DNA of 64,000 nt from positions 36,962,654 through 37,026,653 of the forward strand of contig NC_085052.1 of the NCBI RefSeq assembly GCF_963662255.1, given 5' to 3'. Position 1 is the stretch's first letter; each line of letters begins with the position of its first letter. The translations under genes were made by a program, and so were the position numbers. The notes under the pieces were generated by a model, which saw only the letters and a program-made list of their open reading frames with translations, was not told where the DNA came from and made no database searches. Shown one piece after another: positions 49,052 through 63,000 of this stretch. The stretch comes from Cinclus cinclus (Eukaryota; Chordata; Aves; Passeriformes; Cinclidae).

Positions 49052-51253
49052 TGGTGTCACAATGGTTCCATGCTTCTCTTAACTCCTGTGCTGTCATAAT
49101 GCATCCCATGCCCTTTTAGGCCACATGATGTCACAATGAATTATTTGATTCTTGGCCTCCATGGTGGCATAAAAAATCCTTGCTTCTATTGGTCCCCGTG
49201 CTGTAACAATTCATCCCTGGCCCTTTTAGGCCCATTGGTGTCACAAGGGATCATTAGATTGTTAGCCTGCATTGGGTCACAATGGTTCCTTGCTTGTCTT
49301 AACCTCTGTGGTGTCACAATGCATCCCATGCCCTTTTAGGCCACTTGATGTCACAATGAATCATTTAATTCTTGGCCTCCATGGTGGCGTAATTGTACCA
49401 GGTTTTAATTGGGCCCCATGCTTTCACAATTCATCCCTGCCCCTTTTAGGCCCATTGGTGTCAAAAGGGATCATTAGATTGTTAGCCTCCATTGGGTCAC
49501 AATGGATCCTTGCTTCTCTTAACCCCTGTGCTGTCACAATGCATCCCATGCCCTTTTAGGCCGCATGACGTCACAATGAATTATTTGATTCTTGGCCTCC
49601 ATGGTGGCATAATAGATCCTTGCTTCTATTGGTCCCCGTGCTGTAACAATCCATCCCTGGCCCTTTTTATACCCCCTGGTTCCACAAGGGATCATTAGAT
49701 TGTTAGCCTGCATTGGGTCACAATGGTTCCTTGCTTGTCTTAACCTCTGTGGTGTCACAATGCATCCCATGCCCTTTTAGGCCACATGATGTCACAATGA
49801 ATTATTTGATTCTTGGCCTCCATGGTGGCATAATTGTACCAGGTTTTACTTGGGCCCCATGCTTTCACAATACATCCCTGCCCCTTTTAGGCCCATTGGT
49901 GTCACAAGGGATCATTAGATTGTTAGCCTGCATTGGGTCACAATGGTTCCTTACTTCTCTTAACCTCTGTGGTGTCACAATGCATCCCATGCCCTTTTAG
50001 GCCACTTGATGTCACAATGAATCATTTGATTCTTGGCCTCCATGGTCTCATAATGGTTCCTTGTTTCTATTGGGCCCCATGCTTTCACAATTCATCCCTG
50101 GCCCTTTTACGCCCCCTGGTGTCAAATGGGATCCTGGGATTATTAGCCTCCATTGTGTCACAATGGTTCCTTGCTTCTCTTAACCCCTGTGGTGTCACAA
50201 TGCATCCCATGCCCTTTTAGGCCACTTGATGTCACAATGAATCATTTGATTCTTGGCCTCCACCGTGGCATAATAGATCCTTGCTTCTATTGGTCCCCGT
50301 GCTGTAACAATCCATCCCTGGCCCTTTTTATACCCCCTGGTGCCACAAGGGATCATTAGATTGTTAGCCTGCATTGGGTCACAATTGTTCCTTGCTTCTC
50401 TTAACCTCTGTGGTGTCACAATGCATTCCAAGCCCTTTTAGGCCACTTGGTCTTACAATGAACCATTTGATTCTTGGCCTTCATGGTGTCATAATGGTTC
50501 CTTGCTTCTATAGGTCCCCATGCTGTCAGAGTTCATCCGTGGTCCTTTTGCGCCCCCTGGTGTCAAAAGGGATTCTTAGATTGTTAGCCTGCATTGGGTC
50601 ACAATGGTTCCTTGCTTCTCTTAACCCCTGTGGTGTCACAATGCATCCCATGCCCTTTTAGGCCACTTGATGTCACAATGAATGATTTGATTCTTGGCCT
50701 CCATGGTGGCATAGTTGTACCAGGTTTTACTTGGGCCCCATGCTTTCACAATTCATCCCTGCCCCTTTTAGGCCCATTGGTGTCACAAGGGATCATTAGA
50801 TTGTTAGCCTGCATTGGGTCACAATGGATCCTTGCTTCTCTTAACCCCTGTGCTGTCACAATGCATCCCATGCCCTTTTAGGCCACATGATGTCACAATG
50901 AATTATTTGATTCTTGGCCTCCATGGTGGCATAATAGATCCTTGCTTCTATTGGTCCCCGTGCTGTAACAATTCATCCCTGGCCCTTTTAGGCCCATTGG
51001 TGTCACACGGGATCATTAGATTGTTAGCCTGCATTGGGTCACAATGGTTCCTTGCTTCTCTTAACCCCTGTGCTGTCACAATGCATCCCATGCCCTTTTA
51101 GGCCACTTGATGTCACAATGAATCATTTAATTCTTGGCCTCCATGGTGGCGTAATTGTACCAGGTTTTAATTGGGCCCCATGCTTTCACAATATATCCCT
51201 GCCCCTTTTAGGCCCATTGGTGTCAAAAGGGATCATTAGATTATTAGCCTGCA

Positions 51254-53854
51254 TTGGGTCACAATGGATCCTTGCTTCTCTTAACCCCTGTGCTGTCACA
51301 ATGCATCCCATGCCCTTTTAGGCCACATGATGTCACAATGAATTATTTGATTCTTGGCCTCCATGGTGGCATAATAGATCCTTGCTGCTATTGGTCCCCG
51401 CGCTGTAACAATCCATCCCTGGCCCTTTTTATACCCCCTGGTGCCACAAGGGATCATTAGATTGTTAGCCTGCATTGGGTCACAATGGTTCCTTGCTTCT
51501 CTTAACCTCTGTGGTGTCACAATGCATTCCAAGCCCTTTTAGGCCACTTGGTCTTACAATGAACCATTTGATTCTTGGCCTTCATGGTGTCATAATGGTT
51601 CCTTGTTTCTATTGGGCCCCATGCGGTCACAATTCATCCCTGGCCCTTTTACGCCCCCTGGTGTCAAATGGGATCCTCGGATTATTAGCCTGCATTGGGT
51701 CACAATGGTTCCTTGCTTCTCTTAACCCCTGTGCTGTCACAATGCATCCCATGCCCTTTTAGGCCACATGATGTCACAATGAATTATTTGATTCTTGGCC
51801 TCCATGGTGGCATAAAAGGTCCTTGCTTCTATTGGTTCCCGTGCTGTAACAATTCATCCCTGGCCCTTTTAGGCCCATTGGTGTCACAAGGGATCATTAG
51901 ATTGTTAGCCTGCATTGCGTCACAATGGTTCCTTGCTTCTCTTAACGCCTGTGCTGTCACAATGCATCCCATGCCCTTTTAGGCCACTTGATGTCACAAT
52001 GAATCATTTAATTCTTGGCCTCCATGGTGGCGTAATTGTACCAGGTTTTAATTGGGCCCCATGCTTTCACAATATATCCCTGCCCCTTTTAGGCCCATTG
52101 GTGTCACAAGGGATCATTAGATTGTTAGCCTGCATTGGGTCACAATGGATCCTTGCTTCTCTTAACCCCTGTGCTGTCACAATGCATCCCATGCCCTTTT
52201 AGGCCACATGATGTCACAATGAATTATTTGATTCTTGGCCTCCATGGTGGCATAATAGATCCTTGCTTCTATTGGTCCCCGTGCTGTAACAATCCATCCC
52301 TGCCCCTTGTTATACCCCCTGGTGCCACAAGGGATCATTAGATTGTTAGCCTGCATTGGGTCACAATGGTTCCTTGCTTCTCTTAACCCCTGTGCTGTCA
52401 CAATGCATCCCATGCCCTTTTAGGCCACATGATGTCACAATGAATTATTTGATTCTTGGCCTCCATGGTGGCATAAAAGATCCTTGCTTCTATTGGTCCC
52501 CGTGCTGTAACAATTCATCCCTGGCCCTTTTAGGGCCATTGGTGTCACAAGGGATCATTAGATTGTTAGCCTGCATTGGGTCACAATGGTTCCTTGCTTC
52601 TCTTAACCTCTGTGGTGTCACAATGCATCCCATGCCCTTTTAGGCCACTTGATGTCACAATGAATCATTTGATTCTTGGCCTCCATGGTGTCATAATGGT
52701 TCCTTGTTTCTATTGGGCCCCATGCCTTCACAATACATCCCTGCCCCTTTTAGGCGCCGTGGTGTCAAAAGGGATCATTAGATTGTTAGCCTCCATTGGG
52801 TCACAATGGATCCTTACTTCTCTTAACCCCTGTGCTGTCACAATGCATCCCATGCCCTTTTAGGCCACATGACGCCACAATGAATTATTTGATTCTTGGC
52901 CTCCATGGCGGCATAATAGATCCTTGCTTCTATTGGTCCCCGTGCTGTAACAATCCATCCCTGGCCCTTTTTATACCCCCTGGTGCCACAAGGGATCATT
53001 AGATTGTTTGCCTGCATTGGGTCACAATGGTTCCTTGCTTCTCTTAACCTCTGTGGTGTCACAATGCATTCCAAGGCATTTTAGGCCACTTGGTCTTACA
53101 ATGAACCATTTGATTCTTGGCCTTCATGGTGTCACAATGGTTCCATGCTTCTCTTAACTCCTGTGCTGTCATAATGCATCCCATGCCCTTTTAGGCCACA
53201 TGATGTCACAATGAATTATTTGATTCTTGGCCTCCATGGTGGCATAAAAAATCCTTGCTTCTATTGGTCCCCGTGCTGTAACAATTCATCCCTGGCCCTT
53301 TTAGGCCCATTGGTGTCACAAGGGATCATTAGATTGTTAGCCTGCATTGGGTCACAATGGTTCCTTGCTTCTCTTAACCTCTGTGCTGTCACAATGCATC
53401 CCATGCCCTTTTAGGCCACTTGATGTCACAATGAATCATTTGATTCTTGGCCTCCATGGTGGCGTAATTGTACCAGGTTTTAATTGGGCCCCATGCTTTC
53501 ACAATATATCCCTGCCCCTTTTAGGCCCATTGGTGTCAAAAGGGATCATTAGATTGTTAGCCTGCATTGGGTCACAATGGTTCCTTGCTTCTCTTAACCT
53601 CTGTGTTGTCACAATGCATAACATGCCCTTTTAGGCCACTTGATGTCACAATGAATCATTTGATTCTTGGCCTCCATGGTGTCATAATGGTTCCTTGTTT
53701 CTATTGGGCACCATGCTGTCACAATTCATCCCTGGCCCTTTTACGCCCCCTGGTGTCAAATGGGATCCTGGGATTATTAGCCTCTATTGGGTCACAATGG
53801 TTCCTTGCTTCTCTTAACCCCTGTGGTGTCACAATGCATCCCATGCACTTTTAG
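51254..53854. repeat. Region III HOR unit, copy 1
   Basis: B (51,254), D/A recombinant (51,475), B' with CATAAAAGGTCC (51,695), E after TTGCGTCAC (51,915), B (52,135), then B' (52,356), F (52,576), B (52,796), half-monomer, A6 monomer (53,127), E (53,347), A (53,567). The part before 52,356 matches 56,433-57,534 at +5,179 bp. The part from 52,796 matches from 57,535 at +4,739 bp. The 440-bp difference equals the B'-F pair, absent from copy 2. Confidence 0.82.
53017..53126. repeat. 1-2-3 half-monomer (110 bp), copy 5
   Basis: Same junction; subunit 2 reads CCAAGGCATTTTAGG. The A6 tract follows at 53,246-53,251. It forms part of a unit repeated 4,739 bp downstream. Confidence 0.9.
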
Positions 53855-54670
53855 GCCACTTGATGTCACAATGAATCATTTGATTCTTGGCCTCCACCGT
53901 GGCATAATAGATCCTTGCTTCTATTGGTCCCCGTGCTGTAACAATCCATCCCTGGCCCTTTTTATACCCCCTGGTGCCACAAGGGATCATTAGATTGTTA
54001 GCCTGCATTGGGTCACAATGGTTCCTTGCTTGTCTTAACCTCTGTGGTGTCACAATGCATCCCATGCCCTTTTAGGCCACTTGATGTCACAATGAATTAT
54101 TTGATTCTTGGCCTCCATGGTGGCGAAATTGTACCAGGTTTTAATTGGGCCCCATGCTTTCACAATAGATCCCTGCCCCTTTTAGGACCATTGGTGTCAA
54201 AAGGGATCATAAGCTTATTAGCCTCCATTGGGTCACAATGGTTCCTTGCTTCTCTTAACCCCTGTGCTGACACAATGCATCCCATGCCCTTTTAGGCCAC
54301 ATGATGTTACAATGAATCATTTGATTCTTGGCCTCCATGGTGGCATAATAGATCCTTGCTTCTATTGGTCCCCGTGCTGTAACAATCCATCCCTGGCCCT
54401 TTTTATACCCGCTGGTGCCACAAGGGATCATTAGATTGTTAGCCTGCATTGGGTCACAATGGTTCCTTGCTTCTCTTAACCCCTGTGGTGTCACAATGCA
54501 TCCCTATGCGCTTTTAGGCCACATGATGTCACAATGAATTATTTGATTCTTGGCCTCCATGGTGGCATAATAGATCCTTGCTTCTATTGGTCCCCGTGCT
54601 GTAACAATTCATCCCTGGCCCTTTTAGGTCCATTGGTGTAAACAAGGGATCATTAGACTGTTAGCCTGCA

Positions 54671-55992
54671 TTGGGTCACAATGGTTCCTTGCTTCTCTTA
54701 ACCTCTGTGGTGTCACAATGCATTCCAAGCCCTTTTAGGCCACTTGGTCTTACAATGAACCATTTGATTCATGGCCTTCATGGTGTCATAATGGTTCCTT
54801 CCTTCTTTAGGTCCCCATGCTGTCAGAGTTCATCCGTGGTCCTTTTGCGCACCCGGGTGTCAAAAGGGATTCTTAGATTGTTAGCCTGCATTGGGTCACA
54901 ATGGTTCCCTGCTTCTCTTAACCCCTGTGGTGTCACAATGCATCCCATGCCCTTTTAGGCCACTTGATGTCACAATGAATCATTTGATTCTTGGCCTCCA
55001 TGGTGGCATAATTGTACCAGGTTTTACTTGGGCCCCATGCTTTCACAATTCATCCCTGCCCCTTTTAGGCCCATTGGTGTCACAAGGGATCATTAGATTG
55101 TTAGCCTGCATTGGGTCACAATGGATCCTTGCTTCTCTTAACCCCTGTGGTGTCACAATGCCTCCCATGCCCTTTTAGGCCACTTGATGTCACAATGAAT
55201 CATTTGATTCTTGGCCTCCATGGTGGCGTAATTGTACCAGGTTTTAATTGGGCCCCATGCTTTCACAATACATCCCTGCCCCTTTTAGGCCCATTGGTGT
55301 CACAAGGGATCATTAGATTGTTAGCCTGCATTGGGTCACAATGGATCCTTGCTTCTCTTAACCCCTGTGCTGTCACAATGCATCCCATGCCCTTTTAGGC
55401 TGCATGACGTCACAATGAATTATTTGATTCTTGGCCTCCATGGCGGCATAATAGATCCTTGCTTCTATTGGTCCCCGTGCTGTAACAATTCATCCCTGGC
55501 CCTTTTCGGCCCATTGGTGTAAACAAGGGATCATTAGATTGTTAGCCTGCATTGGGTCACAATGGTTCCTTGCTTCTCTTAACCTCTGTGCTGTCACAAT
55601 GCATCCCATGCCCTTTTAGGCCACTTGATGTCACAATGAATCATTTGAGTCTTGGCCTCCACGGTGGCATAATAGATCCTTGCTTCTATTGGTCCCCGTG
55701 CTGTAACAATCCATCCCTGGCCCTTTTTATACCCCCTGGTGCCACAAGGGATCATTAGATTGTTAGCCTGCATTGGGTCACAATGGTTCCTTGCTTCTCT
55801 TAACCTCTGTGGTGTCACAATGCATTCCAAGCCCTTTTAGGCCACTTGGTCTTACAATGAACCATTTGATTCTTGGCCTTCATGGTGTCATAATGGTTCC
55901 TTGCTTCTATAGGTCCCCATGCTGTCAGAGTTCATCAGTGGTCCTCTTTCGCCTCCTGGTGTCAAAAGGGATACTTAGATTGTTAGCCTGCA
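54671..55992. repeat. Region III segment T, copy 2
   Basis: Counterpart of 44,864-46,185 at +9,807 bp; its first three members recur at 59,408-60,000 (+4,737 bp). Small differences include CCTTCCTTCTTTAGG near 54,801 and TTTTCGGCCC at 55,503 for TTTTAGGCCC. Confidence 0.83.
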
Positions 55993-56432
55993 TTGGGTCA
56001 CAATGGTTCCTTGCTTCTCTTAACCCCTGAGGTGTCACAATGCATCCCATGCCCTTTTAGGCCACTTGATGTCACAATGAATCATTTGATTCTTGGCCTC
56101 CATGGTGGCGTAACTGTACCAGGTATTAATTGGGCCCCATGCTTTCACAATAAATCCCTGCCCCTTTTAGGCCCATTGGTGTCAAAAGGGATCATTAGAT
56201 TGTTAGCCTGCATTGGGTCACAATGGATCCTTGCTTCTCTTAACCCCTGTGCTGTCACAATGCATCCCATGCCCTTTTAGGCCACATGATGTCACAATGA
56301 ATTATGTGATTCTTGGCCTCAATGGTGGCATAATAGATCCTTGCTTCTATTGGTCCCCGTGCTGTAACAATTCATCCCTGGCCCTTTTAGGCCCATTGGT
56401 GTCAAAAGGGATCATTAGATTATTAGCCTGCA

Positions 56433-58593
56433 TTGGGTGACAATGGATCCTTGCTTCTCTTAACCCCTGTGCTGTCAGAATGCATCCCATGCCCTTTTAG
56501 GCCACATGATGTCACAATGAATTATTTGATTCTTGGCCTCCATGGTGGCATAATAGATCCTTGCTGCTATTGGTCCCCGTGCTGTAACAATCCATCCCTG
56601 GCCCTTTTTATACCCCCTGGTGCCACAAGGGATCATTAGATTGTTAGCCTGCATTGGGTCACAATGGTTCCTTGCTTCTCTTAACCTCTGTGGTGTCACA
56701 ATCCATTCCAAGCCCTTTTAGGCCACTTGGTCTTACAATGAACCATTTGATTCTTGGCCTTCATGGTGTCATAATGGTTCCTTGTTTCTATTGGGCCCCA
56801 TGCTGTCACAATTCATCCCTGGCCCTTTTACGCCCCCTGGTGTCAAATGGGATCCTGGGATTATTAGCCTGCATTGGGTCACAATGGTTCCTTGCTTCTC
56901 TTAACCCCTGTGCTGTCACAATGCATCCCATGCCCTTTTAGGCCACATGATGTCACAATGAATTATTTGATTCTTGGCCTCCATGGTGGCATAAAAGGTC
57001 CTTGCTTCTATTGGTCCCCGTGCTGTAACAATTCATCCCTGGCCCTTTTAGGCCCATTGGTGTCACAAGGGATCATTAGATTGTTAGCCTGCATTGCGTC
57101 ACAATGGTTCCTTGCTTCTCTTAACCCCTGTGCTGTCACAATGCATCCCATGCCCTTTTAGGCCACTTGATGTCACAATGAATCATTTAATTCTTGGCCT
57201 CCATGGTGGCGTAATTGTACCAGGTTTTAATTGGGCCCCATGCTTTCACAATATATCCCTGCCCCTTTTAGGCCCATTGGTGTCAAAAGGGATCATTAGA
57301 TTATTAGCCTGCATTGGGTCACAATGGATCCTTGCTTCTCTTAACCCCTGTGCTGTCACAATGCATCCCATGCCCTTTTAGGCCACATGATGTCACAATG
57401 AATTATTTGATTCTTGGCCTCCATGGTGGCATAATAGATCCTTGCTTCTATTGGTCCCCGTGCTGTAACAATCCATCCCTGGCCCTTTTTATACCCCCTG
57501 GTGCCACAAGGGATCATTAGATTGTTAGCCTGCATTGGGTCACAATGGTTCCTTGCTTCTCTTAACCCCTGTGGTGTCACAATGCATCCCATGCCCTTTT
57601 AGGCCACATGACGTCACAATGAATTATTTGATTCTTGGCCTCCATGGCGGCATAATAGATCCTTGCTTCTATTGGTCCCCGTGCTGTAACAATCCATCCC
57701 TGGCCCTTTTTATACCCCATGGTGCCACAAGGGATCATTAGATTGTTTGCCTGCATTGGGTCACAATGGTTCCTTGCTTCTCTTAACCTCTGTGGTGTCA
57801 CAATGCATTCCAAGCCATTTTAGGCCACTTGGTCTTACAATGAACCATTTGATTCTTGGCCTTCATGGTGTCACAATGGTTCCATGCTTCTCTTAACTCC
57901 TGTGCTGTCATAATGCATCCCATGCCCTTTTAGGCCACATGATGTCAAAATGAATTATTTGATTCTTGGCCTCCATGGCGGCATAAAAAATCCTTGCTTC
58001 TATTGGTCCCCGTGCTGTAACAATTCATCCCTGGCCCTTTTAGTCCCATTGGTGTCACAAGGGATCATTAGATTGTTAGCCTGCATTGGGTCACAATGGT
58101 TCCTTGCTTCTCTTAACCTCTGTGCTGTCACAATGCATCCCATGCCCTTTTAGGCCACTTGATGTCACAATGAATCATTTAATTCTTGGCCTCCATGGTG
58201 GCGTAATTGTACCAGGTTTTAATCGGGCCCCATGCTTTCACAATATATCCCTGCCCCTTTTAGGCCCATTGGTGTCAAAAGGGATCATTAGATTGTTAGC
58301 CTGCATTGGGTCACAATGGTTCCTTGCTTCTCTTAACCTCTGTGTTGTCACAATGCATACCATGCCCTTTTAGGCCACTTGATGTCACAATGAATCATTT
58401 GATTCTTGGCCTCCATGGTGTCATAATGGTTCCTTGTTTCTATTGGGCACCATGCTGTCACAATTCATCCCTGGCCCTTTTACGCCCCCTGGTGTCAAAT
58501 GGGATCCTGGGATTATTAGCCTCTATTGGGTCACAATGCATCCTTGCTTCTCTTAACCCCTGTGGTGTCACAATGCATCCCATGCCCTTTTAG
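56433..58593. repeat. Region III HOR unit, copy 2
   Basis: B (56,433), D/A recombinant (56,654), B' with CATAAAAGGTCC (56,874), E after TTGCGTCAC (57,094), B (57,314), B (57,535), half-monomer (57,756), A6 monomer (57,866), E (58,086), A with GGGCACCATGC (58,306). It lacks the two monomers found at 52,356-52,795 in copy 1. Confidence 0.82.
57756..57865. repeat. 1-2-3 half-monomer (110 bp), copy 6
   Basis: Same junction, 4,739 bp beyond copy 5; subunit 2 reads CCAAGCCATTTTAGG, sharing the CATTTTAGG change with copy 5. The A6 tract follows at 57,985-57,990. Confidence 0.9.
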
Positions 58594-60067
58594 GCCACTT
58601 GATGTCACAATGAATCATTTGATTCTTGGCCTCCATGGTGGCGAAATTGTACCAGGTTTTAATTGGGCCCCATGCTTTCACAATAGATCCCTGCCCCTTT
58701 TAGGACCATTGGTGTCAAAAGGGATCATAAGATTATTAGCCTGCATTGGGTCACAATGGTTCCTTGCTTCTCTTAACCCCTGTGCTGACACAATGCATCC
58801 CATGCCCTTTTAGGCCACATGATGTTACAATGAATCATTTGATTCTTGGCCTCCATGGTGGCATAATAGATCCTTGCTTCTATTGGTCCCCGTGCTGTAA
58901 CAATCCATCCCTGGCCCTTTTTATACCCCCTGGTGCCACAAGGGATCATTAGATTGTTAGCCTGCATTGGGTCACAATGGTTCCTTGCTTCTCTTAACCT
59001 CTGTGGTGTCACAATGCATTCCAAGCCCTTTTAGGCCACTTGATGTCACAATGAACCATTTGATTCTTGCCCTTCATGGTGTCATAATTGTTCCTTGCTT
59101 CTATAGGTCCCCATGCTGTCTGAGTCCATCCGTGGAACTTTTGCGCCCCCTGGTGTCAAAAGGGATTCCTAGATTGTTAGCCTGCATTGGGTCACAATGG
59201 TTCCTTGCTTCTCTTAACCCCTGTGGTGTCACAATGCATCCCATGCCCTTTTAGGCCACTTGATGTCACAATGAATCATTTGATTCTTGGCCTCCACGGT
59301 GGCATAATAGATCCTTGCTTCTATTGGTCCCCGTGCTGTAACAATCCATCCCTGGCCCTTTTTATACCCCCTGGTGCCACAAGGGATCATTAGATTGTTA
59401 GCCTGCATTGGGTCACAATGGTTCCTTGCTTCTCTTAACCTCTGTGGTGTCACAATGCATTCCAAGCCCTTTTAGGCCACTTGGTCTTACAATGAACCAT
59501 TTGATTCATGGCCTTCATGGTGTCATAATGGTTCCTTGCTTCTTTAGGTCCCCATGCTGTCAGAGTTCATCCGTGGTCCTTTTGCGCACCCGGGTGTCAA
59601 AAGGGATTCTTAGATTGTTAGCCTGCATTGGGTCACAATGGTTCCCTGCTTCTCTTAACCCCTGTGGTGTCACAATGCATCCCATGCCCTTTTAGGCCAC
59701 TTGATGTCACAATGAATCATTTGATTCTTGGCCTCCATGGTGGCATAATTGTACCAGGTTTTACTTGGGCCCCATGCTTTCACAATTCATCCCTGCCCCT
59801 TTTAGGCCCATTGGTGTCACAAGCGATCATTACATTGTTAGCCTGCATTGGGTCACAATGGATCCTTGCTTCTCTTAACCCCTGTGCTGTCACAATGCCT
59901 CCCATGCCCTTTTAGGCCACTTGATGTCACAATGAATCATTTGATTCTTGGCCTCCATGGTGGCGTAATTGTACCAGGTTTTAATTGGGCCCCATGCTGC
60001 CACAATTCATCCCTGGCCCTTTTACGCCCCCTGGTGTCAAATGGGATCCTGGGATTTTTAGCCTCCA

Positions 60068-63000
60068 TTGGGTCACAATGGATCCTTACTTCTCTTAACC
60101 CCTGTGCTGTCACAATGCATCCCATGCCCTTTTAGGCCACATGATGTCACAATGAATTATTTGATTCTTGCCCTCCATGGCGGCATAATAGATCCTTGAT
60201 TCTATTGGTCCCCGTGCTGTGACAATTCATCCCTGGCCCTTTTAGGCCCATTGGTGTCACAAGGGATCATTAGATTGTTAGCCTCCATTGGGTCACAATG
60301 GATCCTTGCTTCTCTTAATCTCTGTGGTGTCAAAATGCATCCCATGCCCTTTTAGGCCACTTGATGTCACAATGAATCATTTGATTCTTGGCCTCCAAGC
60401 TGTCATAATGGTTCCTTGTTTCTATTGGGCCCCATGCTTTCACAATACATCCCTGCCCCCTTTAGGCCCATTGGTGTCAAAAGGGATCATTAGATTGTTA
60501 GCCTCCATTGGGTCACAATGGATCCTTACTTCTCTTAACCCCTGTGCTGTCACAATGCATCCCATGCCTTTTTAGGCCACATGACGTCACAATGAATTAT
60601 TTGATTCTTGGCCTCCATGGCGGCATAATAAATCCTTGCTTCTATTGGTCCCCGTGCTGTAACAATCCATCCCTGGCCCTTTTTATAGCCCCTGGTGCCA
60701 CAAGGGATCATTAGATTGTTAGCCTGCATTGGGTCACAATGGTTCCTTGCTTCTCTTAACCTCTGTGGTGTCACAATGCATTCCAAGCCCTTTTAGGCCA
60801 CTTGGTCTTACAATGAACCATTTGATTCTTGGCCTTCATGGTGTCATAATGGTTCCTTGCTTCTATAGGTCCCCATGCTGTCAGAAATCATCCGTGGTCC
60901 TTTTGCGCCCCCTGGTGTCAAAAGGGATTCTTAGATTGTTAGCCTGCATTGGGTCACAATGGTTCCTTGCTTCTCTTAACCCCTGTGGTGTCACAATGCA
61001 TCCCATGCCCTTTTAGGCCACTTGATGTCACAATGCATGAATTGATTCTTGGCCTCCATGGTGGCATAATTGTACCAGGTTTTACTTGGGCCCCATGCTT
61101 TCACAATTCATCCCTGCCCCTTTTAGGCCCATTGGTGTCAAAAGGGATCATTAGATTGTTAGCCTGCATTGGGTCACAATGGTTCCTTGCTTCTCTTAAC
61201 CTCTATGGTGTCACAATGCATCCCGTGCCCTTTTAGGCCACATGATGTCACAATGAATCATTTGATTCTTGGCCTCCATGGTGGCATAATAGATCCTTGC
61301 TTCTATTTGTCCCCGTGCTGTAACAATACATCCCTGGCCCTTTTTATAGCCCCTGGTGCCACAAGGGATCATTCGATTGTTAGCCTGCATTGGGTCACAA
61401 TGGTTCCTTGCTTCTCTTAACCTCTGTGGTGTCACAATGCATGCCAAGCCCTTTTAGGCCACTTGATGTCACAATGAACCATTTGATTCTTGGCCTTCAT
61501 GGTGTCATAATGGTTCCTTGCTTCTATAGGTCCCCATGCTGTCAGAGTCCATCCGTGGTCCTTTTGCGCCCCCTGGTGTCAAAAGGGATTCTTAGATTGT
61601 TAGCCTGCATTGGGTCACAATGGATCCTTGCTTCTCTTAACCCCTGTGCTGTCACAATGCATCCCATGCCCTTTTAGGCCACATGACGTCACAATGAATC
61701 ATTTGATTCCTGGCCTCCATGGCGGCATAATAGATCCTTGCTTCTATTGGTCCCCGTGCTGTAACAATTCATCCCTGGCCCTTTTAGGCCCATTGGTGTC
61801 ACAAGGGATCATTAGATTGTTAGCCTGCATTGGGTCACAATGGTTCCTTGCTTCTCTTAACCTCTGAGGTGTCACAATGCATACCATGCCCTTTTAGGCC
61901 ACTTGATGTCACAATGAATCATTTGATTCTTGGCCTCCCTGGTGTCATAAACGTTCCTTGCTTGTATTGGGCCCCATGCTGTCAGAGTCCATCCGTGGTC
62001 CTTTTGCGCCCCCTGGTGTCAAAAGGGATTCTTAGATTGTTAGCCTCCATTGGGTCACAATGGATCCTTGCTTCTCTTAACCCCTGTGCTGTCACAGTGC
62101 ATCCCATGCCCTTTTAGGCCACTTGATGTCACAATGAATCATTTGATTCTTGGCCTCCATGGTGGTGTAATTGTACCAGGTTTTACTTGGGCCCCATGCT
62201 TTCACAATTAATCCCTGGCCCTTTTAGGCCCATTGGTGTAAACAAGGGATCATTAGATTGTTAGCCTGCATTGGGTCACAATGGTTCCTTGCTTCTCTTA
62301 ACCTCTGTGGTGTCACAATGCATCCCATGCCCTTTTGGGCCACTTGATGTCACAATGAATCATTTGATTCTTGGCCTCCATGGTGTCATAATGGTTCCTT
62401 GTTTCTATTGGGCCCCATGCCTTCACAATACATCCCTGCCCCTTTTAGGCGCCTTGGTGTCAAAAGGGATCATTAGATTGTTAGCCTGCATTGGGTCACA
62501 ATGGTTCCTTGCTTCTCTTAACCCCTGTGCTGTCAGAATGCATCCCATGCCCTTTTAGGCCACATGATGTTACAATGAATTATTTGATTCTTGGCCTCCA
62601 TGGCGGCATAATAGATCCTTGCTTCTATTGGTCCCCGTGCTGTAACAATTCATCCCTGGCCCTTTTAGGCCCATTGGTGTCACAAGGGATCATTAGATTG
62701 TTAGCCTCCATTGGGTCACAATGGATCCTTGCTTCTCTTAACCCCTGTGGTGTCTCAATGCATCCCATGCCCTTTTAGGCCACTTGATGTCACAATGAAT
62801 CATTTGATTCTTGGCCTCCATGGTGGCATAATTGTACCAGGTTTTAATTGGGCCCCATGCTTTCACAATACATCTCTGCCCCATTTAGGCCCATTGGTGT
62901 CACAAGGGATCATTAGATTGTTAGCCTGCATTGGGTCACAATGGATCCTTGCTTCTCTTAACCCCTGTGCTGTCACAATGCATCCCATGCCCTTTTAGGC

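Larger units (their letters stand above)
42660..60067. repeat. Region III: domain with 1-2-3 half-monomers and A6-tract monomers
   Basis: Six 110-bp half-monomers occur here, each followed by a monomer containing GGCATAAAAAATCC. Other domain markers are GCTGACACAATG in subunit 2, CATCCCTATGCGC, TTTAATTCTTGG and TAAACAAGGG. Related segments are spaced 3,196 bp (43,210 to 46,406), 4,739 bp (53,347 to 58,086), 5,179 bp (51,254 to 56,433) and 9,807 bp (44,864 to 54,671). Half-integer multiples of the monomer (14.5, 21.5, 23.5, 44.5) arise because the half-monomers are part of the unit. The right border is approximate. Confidence 0.78.
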
